Assembly (NCBI GenBank): GCA_019454045.1
Contig: SKCR01032770.1
Location: 186,001 to 250,000, forward strand
Reading direction: 5' to 3'
DNA from: Zanthoxylum bungeanum
Taxonomy: Eukaryota > Streptophyta > Magnoliopsida > Sapindales > Rutaceae
DNA length: 64,000 nucleotides
Each line of letters begins with the position of its first letter. Position 1 is the stretch's first letter. The position numbers and the translations under genes are program-made. Below are positions 33,256 to 45,391 of this stretch, piece by piece. The notes beneath the pieces were generated by a model. That model was not told the DNA's origin, made no database searches, and worked only from the letters and a program-made list of their open reading frames with translations.

Positions 33256-35560
33256 ATGGGAGTTTCTATCCAAGCGACATGTGAACTCGGTTTGGTCCCA
33301 CTTCGGTACCAAATGAGTGGTTGTGTTCCTGGACTTCATCAGGTCCAGTCGACGGGAACATCCCCCAATTGGCCTGTGATGGAGTCAAGTTTAAGTTCAT
33401 TGACCTTCTTCTGGTCCAGACGACATGTAGACTCGATTTGGTCACTCTTTGGTGCCAAACAAGTGGTTGCCTTCCTGGACTTCATCAGGTCAAGTCGACG
33501 GGAACACCCTCTAATTGGCTCGTGAAGGAGTCAAGTTTAAGTTCATTGACTTTCTTCTGATCCAGGCAAAATGTAGACTCGATTTGGTCACTCTTTGGTG
33601 CCAAATGAGTGGTTGCCTTCCTGGACTTCATCAGGTCCAGTCGACGGGAACACCTCCCAATTGGCTCGTGACGGAGTCAAGTTTAAGTTTATTGACCTTC
33701 TTCTAGTTCAGGCGACATGTAGACTCGGTTTGGTCACTCTTTGGTGCCAGACGAGTGGTTGCCTTCCTAGACTTCATCAGGTCCAGTCGACGGGAATACC
33801 TCCCAATTGGCTAGTGATGGAGTCAAGTTTAAGTTCATTGACCTTCTTCTGGTCCAAGCGACATGTAGACTCGATTTGGTAATTCCTTGGTGCCAAATGA
33901 GTGGTTGTCTTTCTGGACTTCATCAGGTCCAGTCGACGGGAACACCTCCCAATTGGCTCATGAAGGAGTCAAGTTTAAGTTCATTAACCTTCTTCTGGTA
34001 CAGGCGACATGTAGACTCGATTTGGTCACTCTTTGGTGCCAAACGAGTGGTCGCCTTCCTATACTTTATCAGGTCCAGTCGACGGGAACACCTCCCAATT
34101 GGCTCGTGATGGAGTCAAGTTTAAGTTCATTGACCTTCTTCTGGTCCAGGCGACATGTAGACTCGGTTTGGTCACTCTTTGGTTCCAAACGAGTGGTTGT
34201 CTTCCTAAACTTCTTCAGGTCCAGTCGAGGGGAACACCTCCTAATTGGCTCGTAATGAAGTCAAGTTTAAGTTCATTGACCTTATTCTGGTCCAGGCGAC
34301 ATATAGACTCGATTTGGTAACTCGTTATACCAAATGAGTGGTTGCCTTCCTGGACTTCATCAGGCCCAATCGACGGGAACACCTCCCAATTGGCTCGTGA
34401 TGGAGTCAAATTTAAGTTCATTGACCTTCTTCTGATCCAGGAGACATGTAGACTCGGTTTGGTCACTCTTTGGTGCCAAATGAGTGGTTGTCTTCCTGGA
34501 CTTCATCATTTCTTGTCGATGAAAACACCTTCCAATTGGCTCGTGATGGAGTCAAGTTTAAGTTCATTGACCTTCTTCTGGTCCAGGTGATATGTAGACT
34601 CGGTTTGGTAATTCTTTGGTGCCAAATGAGTGGTTGCCTTCCTAGACTTCATCAAGTCTAGTCGATGGGAACACCTCCCAATTGGCTCGTGAAGGATTCA
34701 AGTTTAAATTCATTGACTTTTTTCTGGTCCAGGCGACATGTAGACTCGATTTGGTCACTCTTTGGTGCCAAACGAGTGGTTGTCTTCTCGGACTTCATCA
34801 GGTCCAGTCGACGGAAACACCTCTCAATTGGCTCGTGATGGAGTCAAGTTTAATTCATTGAACTTCTTCTGGTCCAAGCAACATGTAGACTCGATTTGGT
34901 CACTATTTGGTGCCAATCGAGTGGTTACCTTCCTGGACTTCATCAGGTCCAGTCGACGGGAACACCTCACAATTTACTCGTGAATGAGTCAAGTTTAAGT
35001 TCATTGATCTTCTTCTGGTCCAGGCGATATGTAGTCTCGGTTTGGTCACTATTTAGTGCCAAACGAGTGGTTGCTTTCCTGGACTTCATTAGGTCTAGTC
35101 GATGGGAACACCAACCAATTGGCTCATGATGGAGTCAAGTTTATGTTCATTGACCAGACGACATGTAGACTCGATTTGGTCACTCTTTGGTACCAAACGA
35201 GTGGTTGTCTTCCTGGACATCATCAAGTCCAGTCGATGGGAACCCCTCCCAATTGGCTCGTGATAGAGTTAAGGATTAGTTCATTGACCTTCTTCTAATC
35301 CAGATGACATGTAGACTCTGTTTGGTCACTCTTTGGTACTAAATGAGTGAATGTCTTCCTAGACTTCATCAGGTCTAGTCGACAGGAACACTACCCAATT
35401 GGCTAGTAATTGAGCCAAGTTTAGTTCATTGATCTCTATCTGGTCCAGACGACACTGTCATATGAACTAAACTCCTGAACCTTCATCTGGCACGGTCAAC
35501 TGGGGACATCCCCTATGGGCTCTCATCGAATCAAGCTGAAGACCTGGACAACTCTCAATC
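33256..35560. repeat. Tandem array, 146-bp unit, about 15 copies
   Basis: The phrase GAGTCAAGTTTAAGTTCATT recurs at 33384, 33530, 33676, 33822, 33968, 34114, 34260, 34405, 34551, 34697, 34843, 34988, 35134 and about 35270 and 35414, giving a 146-bp period with occasional one-base losses and shorter last units. Units differ by scattered point changes. Because 146 is not a multiple of three, plus-strand frames through the array jump from unit to unit and simply restate the repeat. Two more decayed units continue to about 35680. Confidence 0.97.
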
Positions 35561-35686
35561 CAGATGACATTGAAGGCTCTACTAGTCCCACGACTCATGG
35601 CATAGAATATGCCCTGAACCTTCATCTGATCTAGTCAACTAGGACACCCCCCTAGTCATTTGCTAGCCAGATTCAAGACCGTGGCT

Positions 35687-35691
35687 ACTTT
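35687..35691. other. Target-site duplication ACTTT, left copy
   Basis: ACTTT directly precedes the LTR start TGTTGGGG at 35692. The identical ACTTT follows the other LTR at 45252-45256. This defines the insertion exactly. Confidence 0.95.
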
Positions 35692-38115
35692 TGTTGGGGT
35701 TGGTGCTCACAGCGCCAATTCCCGGTTGTATTTCCTTGTAAATACTTCTGTAAAACAATATTATTATGAATAATATATGTAGTTTCTTTAATATAATAAA
35801 TCTTATAATATGGTAAAGACGTAATGACCTTAGAATGATTAGTCATGATACAGTTGCAAAAGCGTCGCAACAGACATTGACACATATCATGACGTTGTCA
35901 TTCTCAGACAGTTCCTGGTCAAGTTTACACTGCTTGGTCAGCAAAGTAAACCCGTTGAGATCGGTACAAGTCGTATACTGGAATATATGATTCCAATGGT
36001 TTCTCAATGAACCATAAGTCTTGGAGACTGGTATAGACCTGTAGGTGTTTATAGCGGATGAACACTGAACGACTCACCGAAGATTCTTAATGGATGGTAC
36101 ACCCAACGTCAATAAGAATCTTCTTGGGTTGAGTAGCACTTGTGATTCTTAGACTTGAGATGCCATAGTGGGCACATGAGACATCCTCTACACTTATATG
36201 GCAGTCACGTCACCGATCTATTTAGATCAGACCTCCGCCTGTTCGTTGGGTGTAGATAGATCCTCAGTGTGTCCTATGTGTGTCAGATAGGATCCGTCAG
36301 TTCTCTGTGTATCAGAGCATAGGTAGTCCATACAATTAGCAATAAGATAAATCCATGGGCCCGTGGTAAAGTTTAGAAGCTAGTTCTAAACATTCTTATG
36401 AGAATTGCTAATAGAATAGTCGACTGGATAATCCCCATAGAGATTTGACGTTTACATCTATATCTCTGGGATAAATCCGGATACCTGTGACGGAGGAATT
36501 ATACATTTGCCATGACCTCGACCTGTGTGGTTCAGCGAGATTATCCGTGATCGTCATAATCTACGGGTGGATAGATTATGGACACGAAATTTGATTTCGT
36601 GACGGAAATACCTGAACCTAGAGAGTCTCCATAATGAAACATACTCGTAGAGCACTAGAGCAACATTAAATAAATAATATTGATTATTTATAAAGTCGTT
36701 TAAAGGTTAAACGCAAGATACGTGCAAAGGGACCCGATAGTCATTTACGTAATTATTGTGTATTTACATTTAATACTTGATTAATTTAAATACACATTAA
36801 TTAATAGTCAAAATGAGTTATTTGACTTATTTCCTAAATGAATATATATTTTAATATTTAATGTAAATTAATATATATATTTAATATATTTGTATTTGAT
36901 TAATTAATTAATTATTTAATTGTTAAATGATTAAATTAATTAAAATATAAATATCTTACATTAGGATATTTTTAGTATATGACTTTAGTTGCCAAGTTTG
37001 ACTTAAATAAATATCTAATAAAGGTGTTTAAAAGATATTTGTGCAAGTTGATTTACAAATGATGCAAATGAAATTGAAATTACAATTTTGTGAATTTGGT
37101 GTGCAAATTTCGGCCAAGGCTCAAATGTTGTACATATAAATTGTTTTTTCATTTTTCATTTCATTAACCTAAGACACTTTACCAAAAACAAAACTCCATT
37201 GAAGAAAGACAAAGAAAGAAAGTGAAGGAAGAAAAGAAAAACCAAAAAAAGCTTGGATTTTGTAAGTTTTTCAACTTACTTATTAGAAAGGAATTTGTTC
37301 CTTAGGATCTAAGCTATATCTTGTGAGTTTCTTAGTTATTCTTTTCTTTATTTCTTGTGTTTTTGTTGATGGAAATTTGTTTAAAAGTGTTGAGCATGTA
37401 TGATGAACAAAGAGTGTAACTAGTGTAGTTATATGTATTCTTTTAAGGTTTATGAAACCATGTTGCTATTCTAGAGTTGTTGACCCACTCTTAAATGACC
37501 TAGATTTGATCTTGAGTTGTTTCATTGTGTTGAGACTTGAATTAGTTGAAAGATTGATGATTGAAGTAATTGATTTGGTGATTAAGTCCAATTTGTCCAA
37601 TTTGTTGAAATTGAGAAATTAGGGTTTATAACCAATTCCGAATTTGGGGTTTTTGAGATATGTTGAGCATTTGGGTGTGTATATGATGCATGCAAAGTTT
37701 CATGTTGATTGGATTTCATTAAGATGAGTTTTGACACATGAAATGACCAAATGGCCAATACCCCCCCCCCCCCCCCCCAAATGAGGCTCTCGGCTTGTGA
37801 AGGAAATTAGGGGATTTTGTGTGTTTGGTGTTTTTGATGTTTTGAGCATGATAAATTCATCCTAGAAATGATTTAGAATCATTCAAAATTGATTGGATCA
37901 ATTTCGGACTAAAACGGACAAAATACCATATAAGGGTAATTTGGTAATTTCACTTGAATTTGATTCAATTGAAATTTTATTTCATTATTTGATTATTGGT
38001 TATTAAATAAATATGTTTATTAATTAATCCGAGAAAAAGTTTTGAAATCCGAAAATAACGATTTTCGCGCTTCTTCCGCTGCGTTACCGGATTCACCCGT
38101 AATAAAACCCCTACA
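35692..38115 (+). repeat. 5' LTR of the complete copia (2424 bp)
   Basis: TGTTGGGG...CCCTACA. A TATA box (CATATAAA) lies at 37133-37140. A C18 run at 37761-37778 is C8 in the 3' LTR. A TGG-centred hairpin with perfect 8-bp arms AAATTGAT is at 37886-37904. Differences from the 3' LTR are mostly one- to three-base indels (for example near 35805, 35908, 35965, 36102 and 36130). Confidence 0.95.
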
Positions 38116-38118
38116 AAA

Positions 38119-38132
38119 TGGTATCAGAGCGA
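38119..38132 (+). other. Primer-binding site for initiator tRNA-Met
   Basis: TGGTATCAGAGCGA three bases after the LTR end at 38115; complementary to the tRNA-iMet 3' end. Confidence 0.95.
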
Positions 38133-38838
38133 GTCTGATTCTAGGCCATGTAAAATGATTGGCTATATTTTAATCATCTTTGCTTGATTGTATGCATGCT
38201 TATTAGAACCTAAATCGGTTAGATTTAGGGTGTATGACACTTAGCGGAAAATCCCTGATAATAAGGTTTTATTGTAATTATGTATTTGATGCATGTTATA
38301 TGGTCCGTCTCGTCAATACGGTTTATGAATATCTCTTTGTGACTACATCCGAGACCGTGCCTCTGCTGTGAGGGTGTCGATAAAGATTTATTTATACCGA
38401 ACGTATATCAGATACTAGGTAAATTCAAGTAAAAGCGGAATTCTGAACGTGCCCTAGCTGTCAGGATTACGTGAGTAACTTGAGTTTATCATTGACGAGT
38501 TTAACCTTGGTACGTCTCCTTGTGGGCCTGCCTCCGCAGCGACAACGAGAAACGGCCAGACCGGGTGTTTAGGAGTCACTCTTGAGTGATTGACAAGTGA
38601 GTTGTCTACCTGATGAATATACGTAAGCGAGACCGTGCCTCTGCTGTGAGCTGAAATATATTCACGGGGTCCACTTTTCACTATTTATATTTAATTTAAT
38701 TATTGAATATTTGTATTCTGTGTTGGGATTACAGTAATGCATGATTTAGTGGGAGGGGCATATTAGATTAAAAATCCATGATCTAGTTTATGCTTTTGAT
38801 ATTATATGAAACTGTTTTTAATCTGCTAACCGTTTTTC
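38133..38838 (+). other. Leader of the complete copia
   Basis: Non-coding. The phrase GAGACCGTGCCTCTGCTGTG occurs at 38351 and 38629, and a diverged form (GGGCCTGCCTCCGCAGCG) near 38523. The older relative has comparable leader repeats at 8328-8622. Confidence 0.8.
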
Positions 38839-38847
38839 GTGATCTAT

Positions 38848-39680
38848 ATGATAGATTTGCGATGGCGGGTCAATCCACAAACCAGTTTGGCGCGTATGCT
38901 AGATGCGAACAAACTAAAAGGCGCTGAAAACTTTACTGACTGGGAAATGGATTTGAGGATTGTCCTCGATTCCGAGAAGTTGGGTTATGTGCTTGAGGGC
39001 CCTTTGCCCCTTGCAGTGGGTGAGGAGGCTTCGGAAGAGGAACGCCGAGTTTTTGAAACTTGGAAGGATGATGACTTGAGAGTCAAATCATACATCCTAA
39101 GTTCGCTCTCTCCGAAACTCAAACAGCAATACTATGGTATGATTGATTCCTATAGTATGATGACACGATTAAGACAATCGTTCGAGAACCAAGAACAGGT
39201 GATTGTTCACAAGGTCGCCATGGAACTGTTCCATGCGCGCCTGGATGAGGGGCAAAGTGTTAGCCCACATGTTCTTCATATGATCGATTTGATCGATCAA
39301 TTGAGGCAACATAATCTCATCCTCAATGACATCCTCGGGAGGAGTGTCATTCTTGGTTCAATGCCAGCTTCATTCCGACAGTTTGTGATGTACTTCAACA
39401 TGCACGGGACTGTCTGCACCTACCATGAGCTACATAGGATGTTGCTCACGGCAGAGGAGGACCTTAAGAAGGGACTACCAACACGCCCTCCCAGATCTAC
39501 TTCACTTTCAGCTTCTTCCCAAGGAATGTCCAAGGGAAAGAACAAGAGGGGAAGAAGAAGAAGAAGGCAGTTGGTCCTCAACAGCAGCCGAAGATAGCCA
39601 AGCCCAAAGGGCTTCTGAGGACAAATGCCACCACACTGCGGCAAGGTCGGGCACTGGAAGAGGAACTGTCCAGATTACAT
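38848..39680 (+). pseudogene. gag of the complete copia (capsid and zinc knuckle)
   Basis: Encodes the structural protein of the virus-like particle. The long open part (to the stop at 39597) reads SLARMLDANKLKGAENFTDW, then ILSSLSPKLKQQY and FENQEQVIVHKVAMELF, typical of the copia UBN2-type gag, ending in a Lys/Arg-rich tract. The zinc knuckle follows at 39622-39665 as KCHH and, in the next frame, CGKVGHWKRNC, so one base is gained or lost inside the knuckle. The ATG may be 38848 in frame or 38862 (MAGQS), which is out of frame with the rest and would imply another indel. Confidence 0.9.
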
Positions 39681-40200
39681 TGCCCAATTGAGGAGAGACA
39701 GAGCATCTACATCAGGTACTTTTATTTTTTTGTTCATTATTGATATATCTTTGGCTTGTGAAGCCGTTACATCCAGCTGGATTTTAGATTCTGCTTGTCC
39801 CATTCACATTTGCAATTCGTTGCAGGTGCTGAAGGAAAGTAGGAGGCTGAAGCCCGGAGAGATGCAGTTGCGATTCGGGAGTGGAGACTCACTGGATGCA
39901 GTTGCAGTGGGAGTATGCGAGATCTCATTGCCGAATGGGACACTTTTGTTAAATGATTGCCATTTTGTACCAGGATGTGTGGCTAATATTATATCCCTTT
40001 ATGTATTAGATACAGAAGGCTTTTGTATTAATATTAAGAATAGTTCTTTGTATTTATATGATAAAAATAATATTAAGATCCTTTGTTGTCCAAATATGCA
40101 TGGTCATTATACACTGCAAACATCAAAAGATATATTAAGTTCTGGAATTAATAAACGTAGTTTACCTGAAATAATAATACTGAACTCTGGCATATGCGGC
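39681..40200 (+). pseudogene. Protease region of the complete copia
   Basis: Aspartic protease of Pol, which cleaves the polyprotein. The active site reads WILDSACPIHICNS near 39778, where most copia elements have DSG: Gly is replaced by Ala. Later motifs are DCHFVPGCVANIISL (usual VLYVP.L..NLLS) near 39955. The frame runs 39625-40203 and then ends at the join to the integrase N-terminus, where the frame changes by one base. Confidence 0.85.
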
Positions 40201-41280
40201 TAGGTCATATTGGGGCTAAACGCCTTAACCAAATGGTTAGGAATGGTTTGATACCAGATCTCACCATTGAATCCTTTCCAACCTGTGAATCCTGTATTCA
40301 AGGTAAAATGACTAAAGCTCCATTTTCTGGTGTAGGACACCGAGCCACTAACTTACTGGAACTCGTACATTCTGATGTATGTGGTCCACTAAGTCAAACT
40401 GCTCACAGTGGTTATTCATACTTCGTTACCTTTACCGATGATTTATCACGGTACGGTTATGTCTATTTGATGCGACATAAATCGGAAACTTTTGAAAAGT
40501 TCAAAGAATTCCGAAATGAAGTAGAAAAACAAACTGGGAAATATATTAAATGCCTTCGATCTGATCGAGGTGGCGAATATATGAGTGGTGAGTTCATTGA
40601 TTATATGAAGGAGATGGGATTCTCTCGCTCAATACACTCCTCCAGGTACCCCACAACACAATGGTGTATCTGAGAGGAGAAATCGGACTTTATTGGATAT
40701 GGTCCGATCAATGTTGAGTTTTACAGATTTGCCCTATTATTTATGGGGCTACTCTCTCTTAACCGCCGCACATCTTTTGAATAAGATTCCTTCAAAAGCT
40801 GTTCCTACGACACCGTATGAGATATGGTTCGGTAGGAAACCGAATCTTAATTATATTAAGGTTTGGGGTTGTCCTGCCTATGTCAGGGTGACTGAGCAAA
40901 GTAAGCTTTCGCCTCGAGGGCAAAAGTTTAGGTTTATTGGATATCCTCCGAATACGAGGGGATATCTGTTCTATGATACCGAGCATCGAAATGTATTCGT
41001 AGCTCGCTTCGCAAAATTTCTAGAAGTAGAATTTTTGTCAGAAGGTGGTGATCATAGACAGGTTATGCTTGATGAAGTACAACCTGAAAACAATGAACCA
41101 ACGGAGGAACCTGAAGTTCAAGTAGATGAAGGACCTTCAACACACACACTCCGTAGGTCACAAAGGGTATCTAGACCTCCTGAACGCTTGTATTTGATAC
41201 AAGAAAAGAGTCTGGATGTTCTCTTAATAGAAGAGACAGATCCTTTCACCTATAGAGAATCGATGTTGGACATCGACTCC
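40180..41280 (+). pseudogene. Integrase of the complete copia
   Basis: Inserts the cDNA into the genome. The N-terminal HHCC zinc finger is present (LWH, RLGH, CESC; 40186-40300). The catalytic core shows the first Asp in HSDVCGPL (40368), the second in LRSDRGGEY (40557) and the Glu in GVSERRNRTLLD, which lies beyond a one-base frame break at about 40650. The C-terminal part (YYLWGYSLLTAAHLLNKIPS, WFGRKPNLNYIKVWGCPAYV) continues in the frame starting near 40676. Confidence 0.9.
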
Positions 41281-42360
41281 GTGAAATGGCAAAGTGCCAT
41301 GAAATCCGAGATAGACTCAATGCATGAGAATCAAGTTTGGGACTTGGTTCCGCTTCCAGAGGGAATTGTTCCTATCGGCTGTAAATGGGTTTACAAGAGG
41401 AAGCGAGGGCCTGACGGTAAGGTTGAAACTTACAAGGCCCGACTGGTTGCAAAAGGTTACACGCAGCGACCTGGCGTCGACTACGATGAGACTTTTTCAC
41501 CGGTTGCAATGCTTAAGTCTATTCGGATTTTGCTTTCTATAGCTGCGTATCATGACTACGAGATTTGGCAAATGGATGTCAAAACGGCTTTTCTAAATGG
41601 ATTTCTTGATGAAGAATCTATATGGAACAGCCGGAAGGTTTTGCGTCCAGCGAAAACTCGGGCATGGTATGTAAGCTTAAGAAGTCCATTTATGGACTCA
41701 AACAAGCTTCACGAAGTTGGAATCTTCGATTCGACGAGATTATTAGATCGTCTGGTTTTCTCAAGAATTCAGAAGAATCCTGTGTGTATCAGAAGGCCAG
41801 TGGGAGCATGGTCGTATTTTTAGTCCTGTATGTTGATGACATCCTAATCATTGGGAATGATTTAGGTATGTTACAAAGCGTCAAAGCATATCTCTGTAAG
41901 AATTTCTCCATGAAGGACCTGGGAGAAGCTTCCTATGTTTTAGGGATAAAACTCTATAGAGATAGACAAAGGAAGCTGATTGGGTTATCCCAATCAACGT
42001 ACATAGATAAGATCTTGGAACGGTATAATTTTGGTAACTGTAAGACAGCAAACATACCGTTCCGACATGGGATTCATCTTTCAAAGAAGATGAGTCCGCA
42101 AACAGAAGATGAGAAGGTTAGAATGTCTAACCAACCTTATGCTTCGTGTTTGGGTAGCATAATGTATGCCATGTTATGTACAAGGCCTGATATCAGTTTC
42201 GCTGTTAGCGTTACTAGCAGATATCAGTCCAATCCAGGTAATGACCATTGGATGGCCATTAAACATATCCTCAAGTATCTTAAAGGTACTAAGGATAAGT
42301 TAATAATTTATGGAGGAAACGAACTGCAAGTTAATGGGTATACAGACTCCGATTTCCAAT
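41281..42360 (+). pseudogene. Reverse transcriptase of the complete copia
   Basis: Copies element RNA into cDNA. Motifs are KWQSAMKSEIDSM, GCKWVYKRK, KARLVAKGYTQ, DETFSPVA, IWQMDVKTAFLNG (41565-41600), then after a one-base frame break near 41625 MEQPEGF, CKLKKSIYGLKQASR, the catalytic YVDD at 41829-41840, and FSMKDLGEASYVLGIKLYRD. Catalytic residues are intact; the break between the two halves inactivates it as read. Confidence 0.93.
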
Positions 42361-42814
42361 CGGATCCCGATGATAGAAAGTCTACATCTGGATTTGTCTT
42401 TACCCTTAACGGAGGCGCAGTTTGTTGGAAGAGTTCCAAACAGGGATCTACAGCTGATTCCACCACTGAGGCGGAATATATTGCAGCTTCTGAAGCCGCA
42501 AAAGAGGCTGTGTGGATAAAGAATTTTGTCACAAAGGGATTTGGGAGTCCCAAGTATCGTGAATGCGATTCCGTTATACTGTGATAATACTGGAGCCATT
42601 GCGCAAGCAAAGGAACCAAGGGCGCATCAGAAGTCGAAGCATGTGGAACGCAAGTACCACATCATTCGAGAGATTGTGTCCGAGGGGATATTGTCGTGTG
42701 CAAGGTACCAGTGAAGACAACGTAGCAGACCCGCTGACGAAGGCCATACCTCCGAAGTTGTTTGATAAACACGTGGAGTCGATGGGTATTAGATACAATC
42801 GTTATTGGCACTAG
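42330..42814 (+). pseudogene. RNase H of the complete copia
   Basis: Degrades the RNA strand of the hybrid. Motifs are NGYTDSDFQSD, RKSTSGFVFTLNGG, CWKSSKQ, STTEAEYIAASEAAKEAVW (42464-42520), then in other frames YCDNTGAIAQAKEPRAHQKS (42580-42640), HVERKYHIIREIV and NVADPLTKAIP, ending TAG 42812-42814. Frame breaks fall near 42545-42560 and 42700. Confidence 0.92.
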
Positions 42815-42830
42815 AGCAAGTGGGAGTTTT
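42815..42830 (+). other. Polypurine tract of the complete copia
   Basis: GCAAGTGGGAGTTTTT just before the 3' LTR start at 42831; the AAGTGGGAG core is shared with the other copia families in the window. Confidence 0.85.
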
Positions 42831-45251
42831 TGTTGGGGTTGGTGCTCACAGCGCCAATTCCCGGTTGTATTTCCTTGTAAATACTTCTGTAAAACAATAT
42901 TATTATGAATAATATATGCAGTTTCTTTAATATAATAATCTTATAATATGGTAAAGACGTAATGACCTTAGAATGATTAGTCATGATACAGTTGCAAAAG
43001 CGTCGCAACGGACATTGACACATATCATGACGTTGTCATTCTCACAGTTCCTGGTCAAGGTTTACACTGCTTGGTCAGCAAAGTAAACCCGTTGAGATCG
43101 GTACAACAAGTCGTATACTGGAATATATGATTCCAATGGTTTCTCAATGAACCATAAGTCTTGGAGACTGGTATAGACCTGTAGGTGTTTATAGCGGATG
43201 AACACTGAACGACTCACCGAAGATTCTTAATGGATGGTACACCAACGTCAATAAGAATCTTCTTGGGTTGAGTAGCACTTGTTGATTCTTAGACTTGAGA
43301 CTGCCATAGTGGGCACATGAGACATCCTCTACACTTAGATGGCAGTCACGTCACCGATCTATTTAGATCAGACCTCCGCCTGTTCGTTGGGTGTAGATAG
43401 ATCCTCAGTGTGTCCTATGTGTGTCAAGATAGGATCCGTCAGTTCTGTGTATCAGAGCATAGGTAGTCCATACAATTAGCAATAAGATAAATCCATGGGC
43501 CCGTGGTAAAGTTTAGAAGCTAGTTCTAAACATTCTTATGAGAATTGCTAATAGAATAGTCGACTGGATAATCCCCATAGAGATTTGACGTTTACATCTA
43601 TATCTCTGGGATAAATCCGGATACCTGTGACGGAGGAATTATACATTTGCCATGACCTCGACCTGTGTGGTTCAGCGAGATTATCCGTGATCGTCATAAT
43701 CTACGGGTGGATAGATTATGGACACGAAATTTGATTTCGTGACGGAAATACCTGAACCTAGAGAGTCTCCATAATGAAACATACTCGTAGAGCACTAGAG
43801 CAACATTAAATAAATAATATTGATTATTTATAAAGTCGTTTAAAGGTTAAACGCAAGATACGTGCAAAAGGGACCCGATAGTCATTTACGTAATTATTGT
43901 GTATTTACATTTAATACTTGATTAATTTAAATACACATTAATTAATAGTCAAAATGAGTTATTTGACTTATTTCCTAAATGAATATATATTTTTAATATT
44001 TAATGTAAATATTATATATATATTTAATATATTTGTATTTGATTAATTAATTAATTATTTAATTGTTAAATGATTAAATTAATTAAAATAAAATATCTTA
44101 CATTAGGATATTTTTAGTATATGACTTTAGTTGCCAAGTTTGACTTAAATAAATATCTAATAAAGGTGTTTAAAATATTTTGTGCAAGTTGATTTACAAA
44201 TGATGCAAATGAAATTGAAATTACAATTTTGTGAATTTGGTGTGCAAATTCGGCCAAGGCTCAATGTTGTACATATAAATTGTTTTTTCATTTTTCATTT
44301 CATTAACCTAAGACACTTTACCAAAAACAAAACTCCATTGAAGAAAGACAAAGAAAGAAAGTGAAGGAAGAAAAGAAAAACCAAAGAAAAAGCTTGGATT
44401 TTGTAAGTTTTTCAACTTACTTATTAGAAAGGAATTTGTTCCTTAGGATCTAAGCTATATCTTGTGAGTTTCTTAAGTTATTCTTTTCTTTATTTCTTGT
44501 GTTTTTGTTGATGGAAATTTGTTTAAAAGTGTTGAGCATGTATGATGAACAAAGAGTGTAACTAGTGTAGTTATATGTATTCTTTTAAGGTTTATGAAAC
44601 CATGTTGCTATTCTAGAGTTGTTGACCCACTCTTAAATGACCTAGATTTGATCATGAGTTGTTTCATTGTGTTGAGACTTGAATTAGTTGAAAGATTGAT
44701 GATTGAAGTAATTGATTTGGTGAATTAAGTCCAATTTGTCCAATTTGTTGAAATTGAGAAATTAGGGTTTATAACCAATTCCGAATTTGGGGCTTTTGAG
44801 ATATGTTGAGCATTTGGGTGTGTATATGATGCATGCAAAGTTTCATGTTGATTGTATTTCATTAAGATGAGTTTTGACACATGAAATGACCAAATGGCCA
44901 ATACCCCCCCCAAATGAGGCTCTCGGCCTTGTGAAGGAAATTAGGGATTTTGTGTGTTTGGTGTTTTTGATGTTTTGAGCATGATAAATTCATCCTAGAA
45001 ATGATTTAGAATCATTCAAAATTGATTGGATCAATTTCGGACAAAACGGACAAATACCATATAAGGGTAATTTGGTAATTTCACTTGAATTTGATTCAAT
45101 TGAAATTTTATTTCATTATTTGATTATTGGATTATTAAATAAATATGTTTATTTATTTATTAATGCGAAAAAGTTTTGAAATCCGAAAATAACGATTTTC
45201 GCCGCTTCCGCTGCGTCGTTACCGGATTCACCCGTCTAATAAACCCCTACA
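42831..45251 (+). repeat. 3' LTR of the complete copia (2421 bp)
   Basis: TGTTGGGG...CCCTACA, a near-exact copy of the 5' LTR. The poly-C run is C8 here (44904-44911). The TATA box lies near 44270. It is followed by the ACTTT duplication at 45252-45256. Confidence 0.95.
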
Positions 45252-45256
45252 ACTTT
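45252..45256. other. Target-site duplication ACTTT, right copy
   Basis: Matches 35687-35691. Target DNA resumes with GACCAAACAACCC. Confidence 0.95.
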
Positions 45257-45391
45257 GACCAAACAACCCTAAAGACACTCGAATGTGGCCCAGATCGGGT
45301 AATGAAGACTTTCCTAGTTTGGTTCAAACGATACGACCAATGAATACTCTCCAAGCCAATATCTCTTTAGCTTAAAGAGTTTGGGACAAAC

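Larger units (their letters stand above)
35692..45251 (+). mobile_element. Complete Ty1/copia retrotransposon (family 2), 9560 bp
   Basis: 5' LTR 35692-38115, primer site, leader, gag, protease, integrase, RT and RNase H, polypurine tract, and 3' LTR 42831-45251, flanked by ACTTT duplications. The LTRs are nearly identical by eye, pointing to a recent insertion into the Tat-type element. All expected domains are present with recognisable catalytic motifs, but the frame changes several times by single bases. An older relative lies at 5626-8838. Confidence 0.95.

Noticed and set aside
33256..35298. Many overlapping plus-strand reading frames of 60-120 codons
   Set aside because: They restate the 146-bp tandem unit in changing frames; 146 is not a multiple of three and no start or domain is conserved.
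33256..35560. CRISPR-like array
   Set aside because: Head-to-tail tandem repeats without unique spacers, in a plant retroelement context.
42300..42619. Antisense frames across the copia RNase H
   Set aside because: Shadows of the sense coding sequence; no independent domain.
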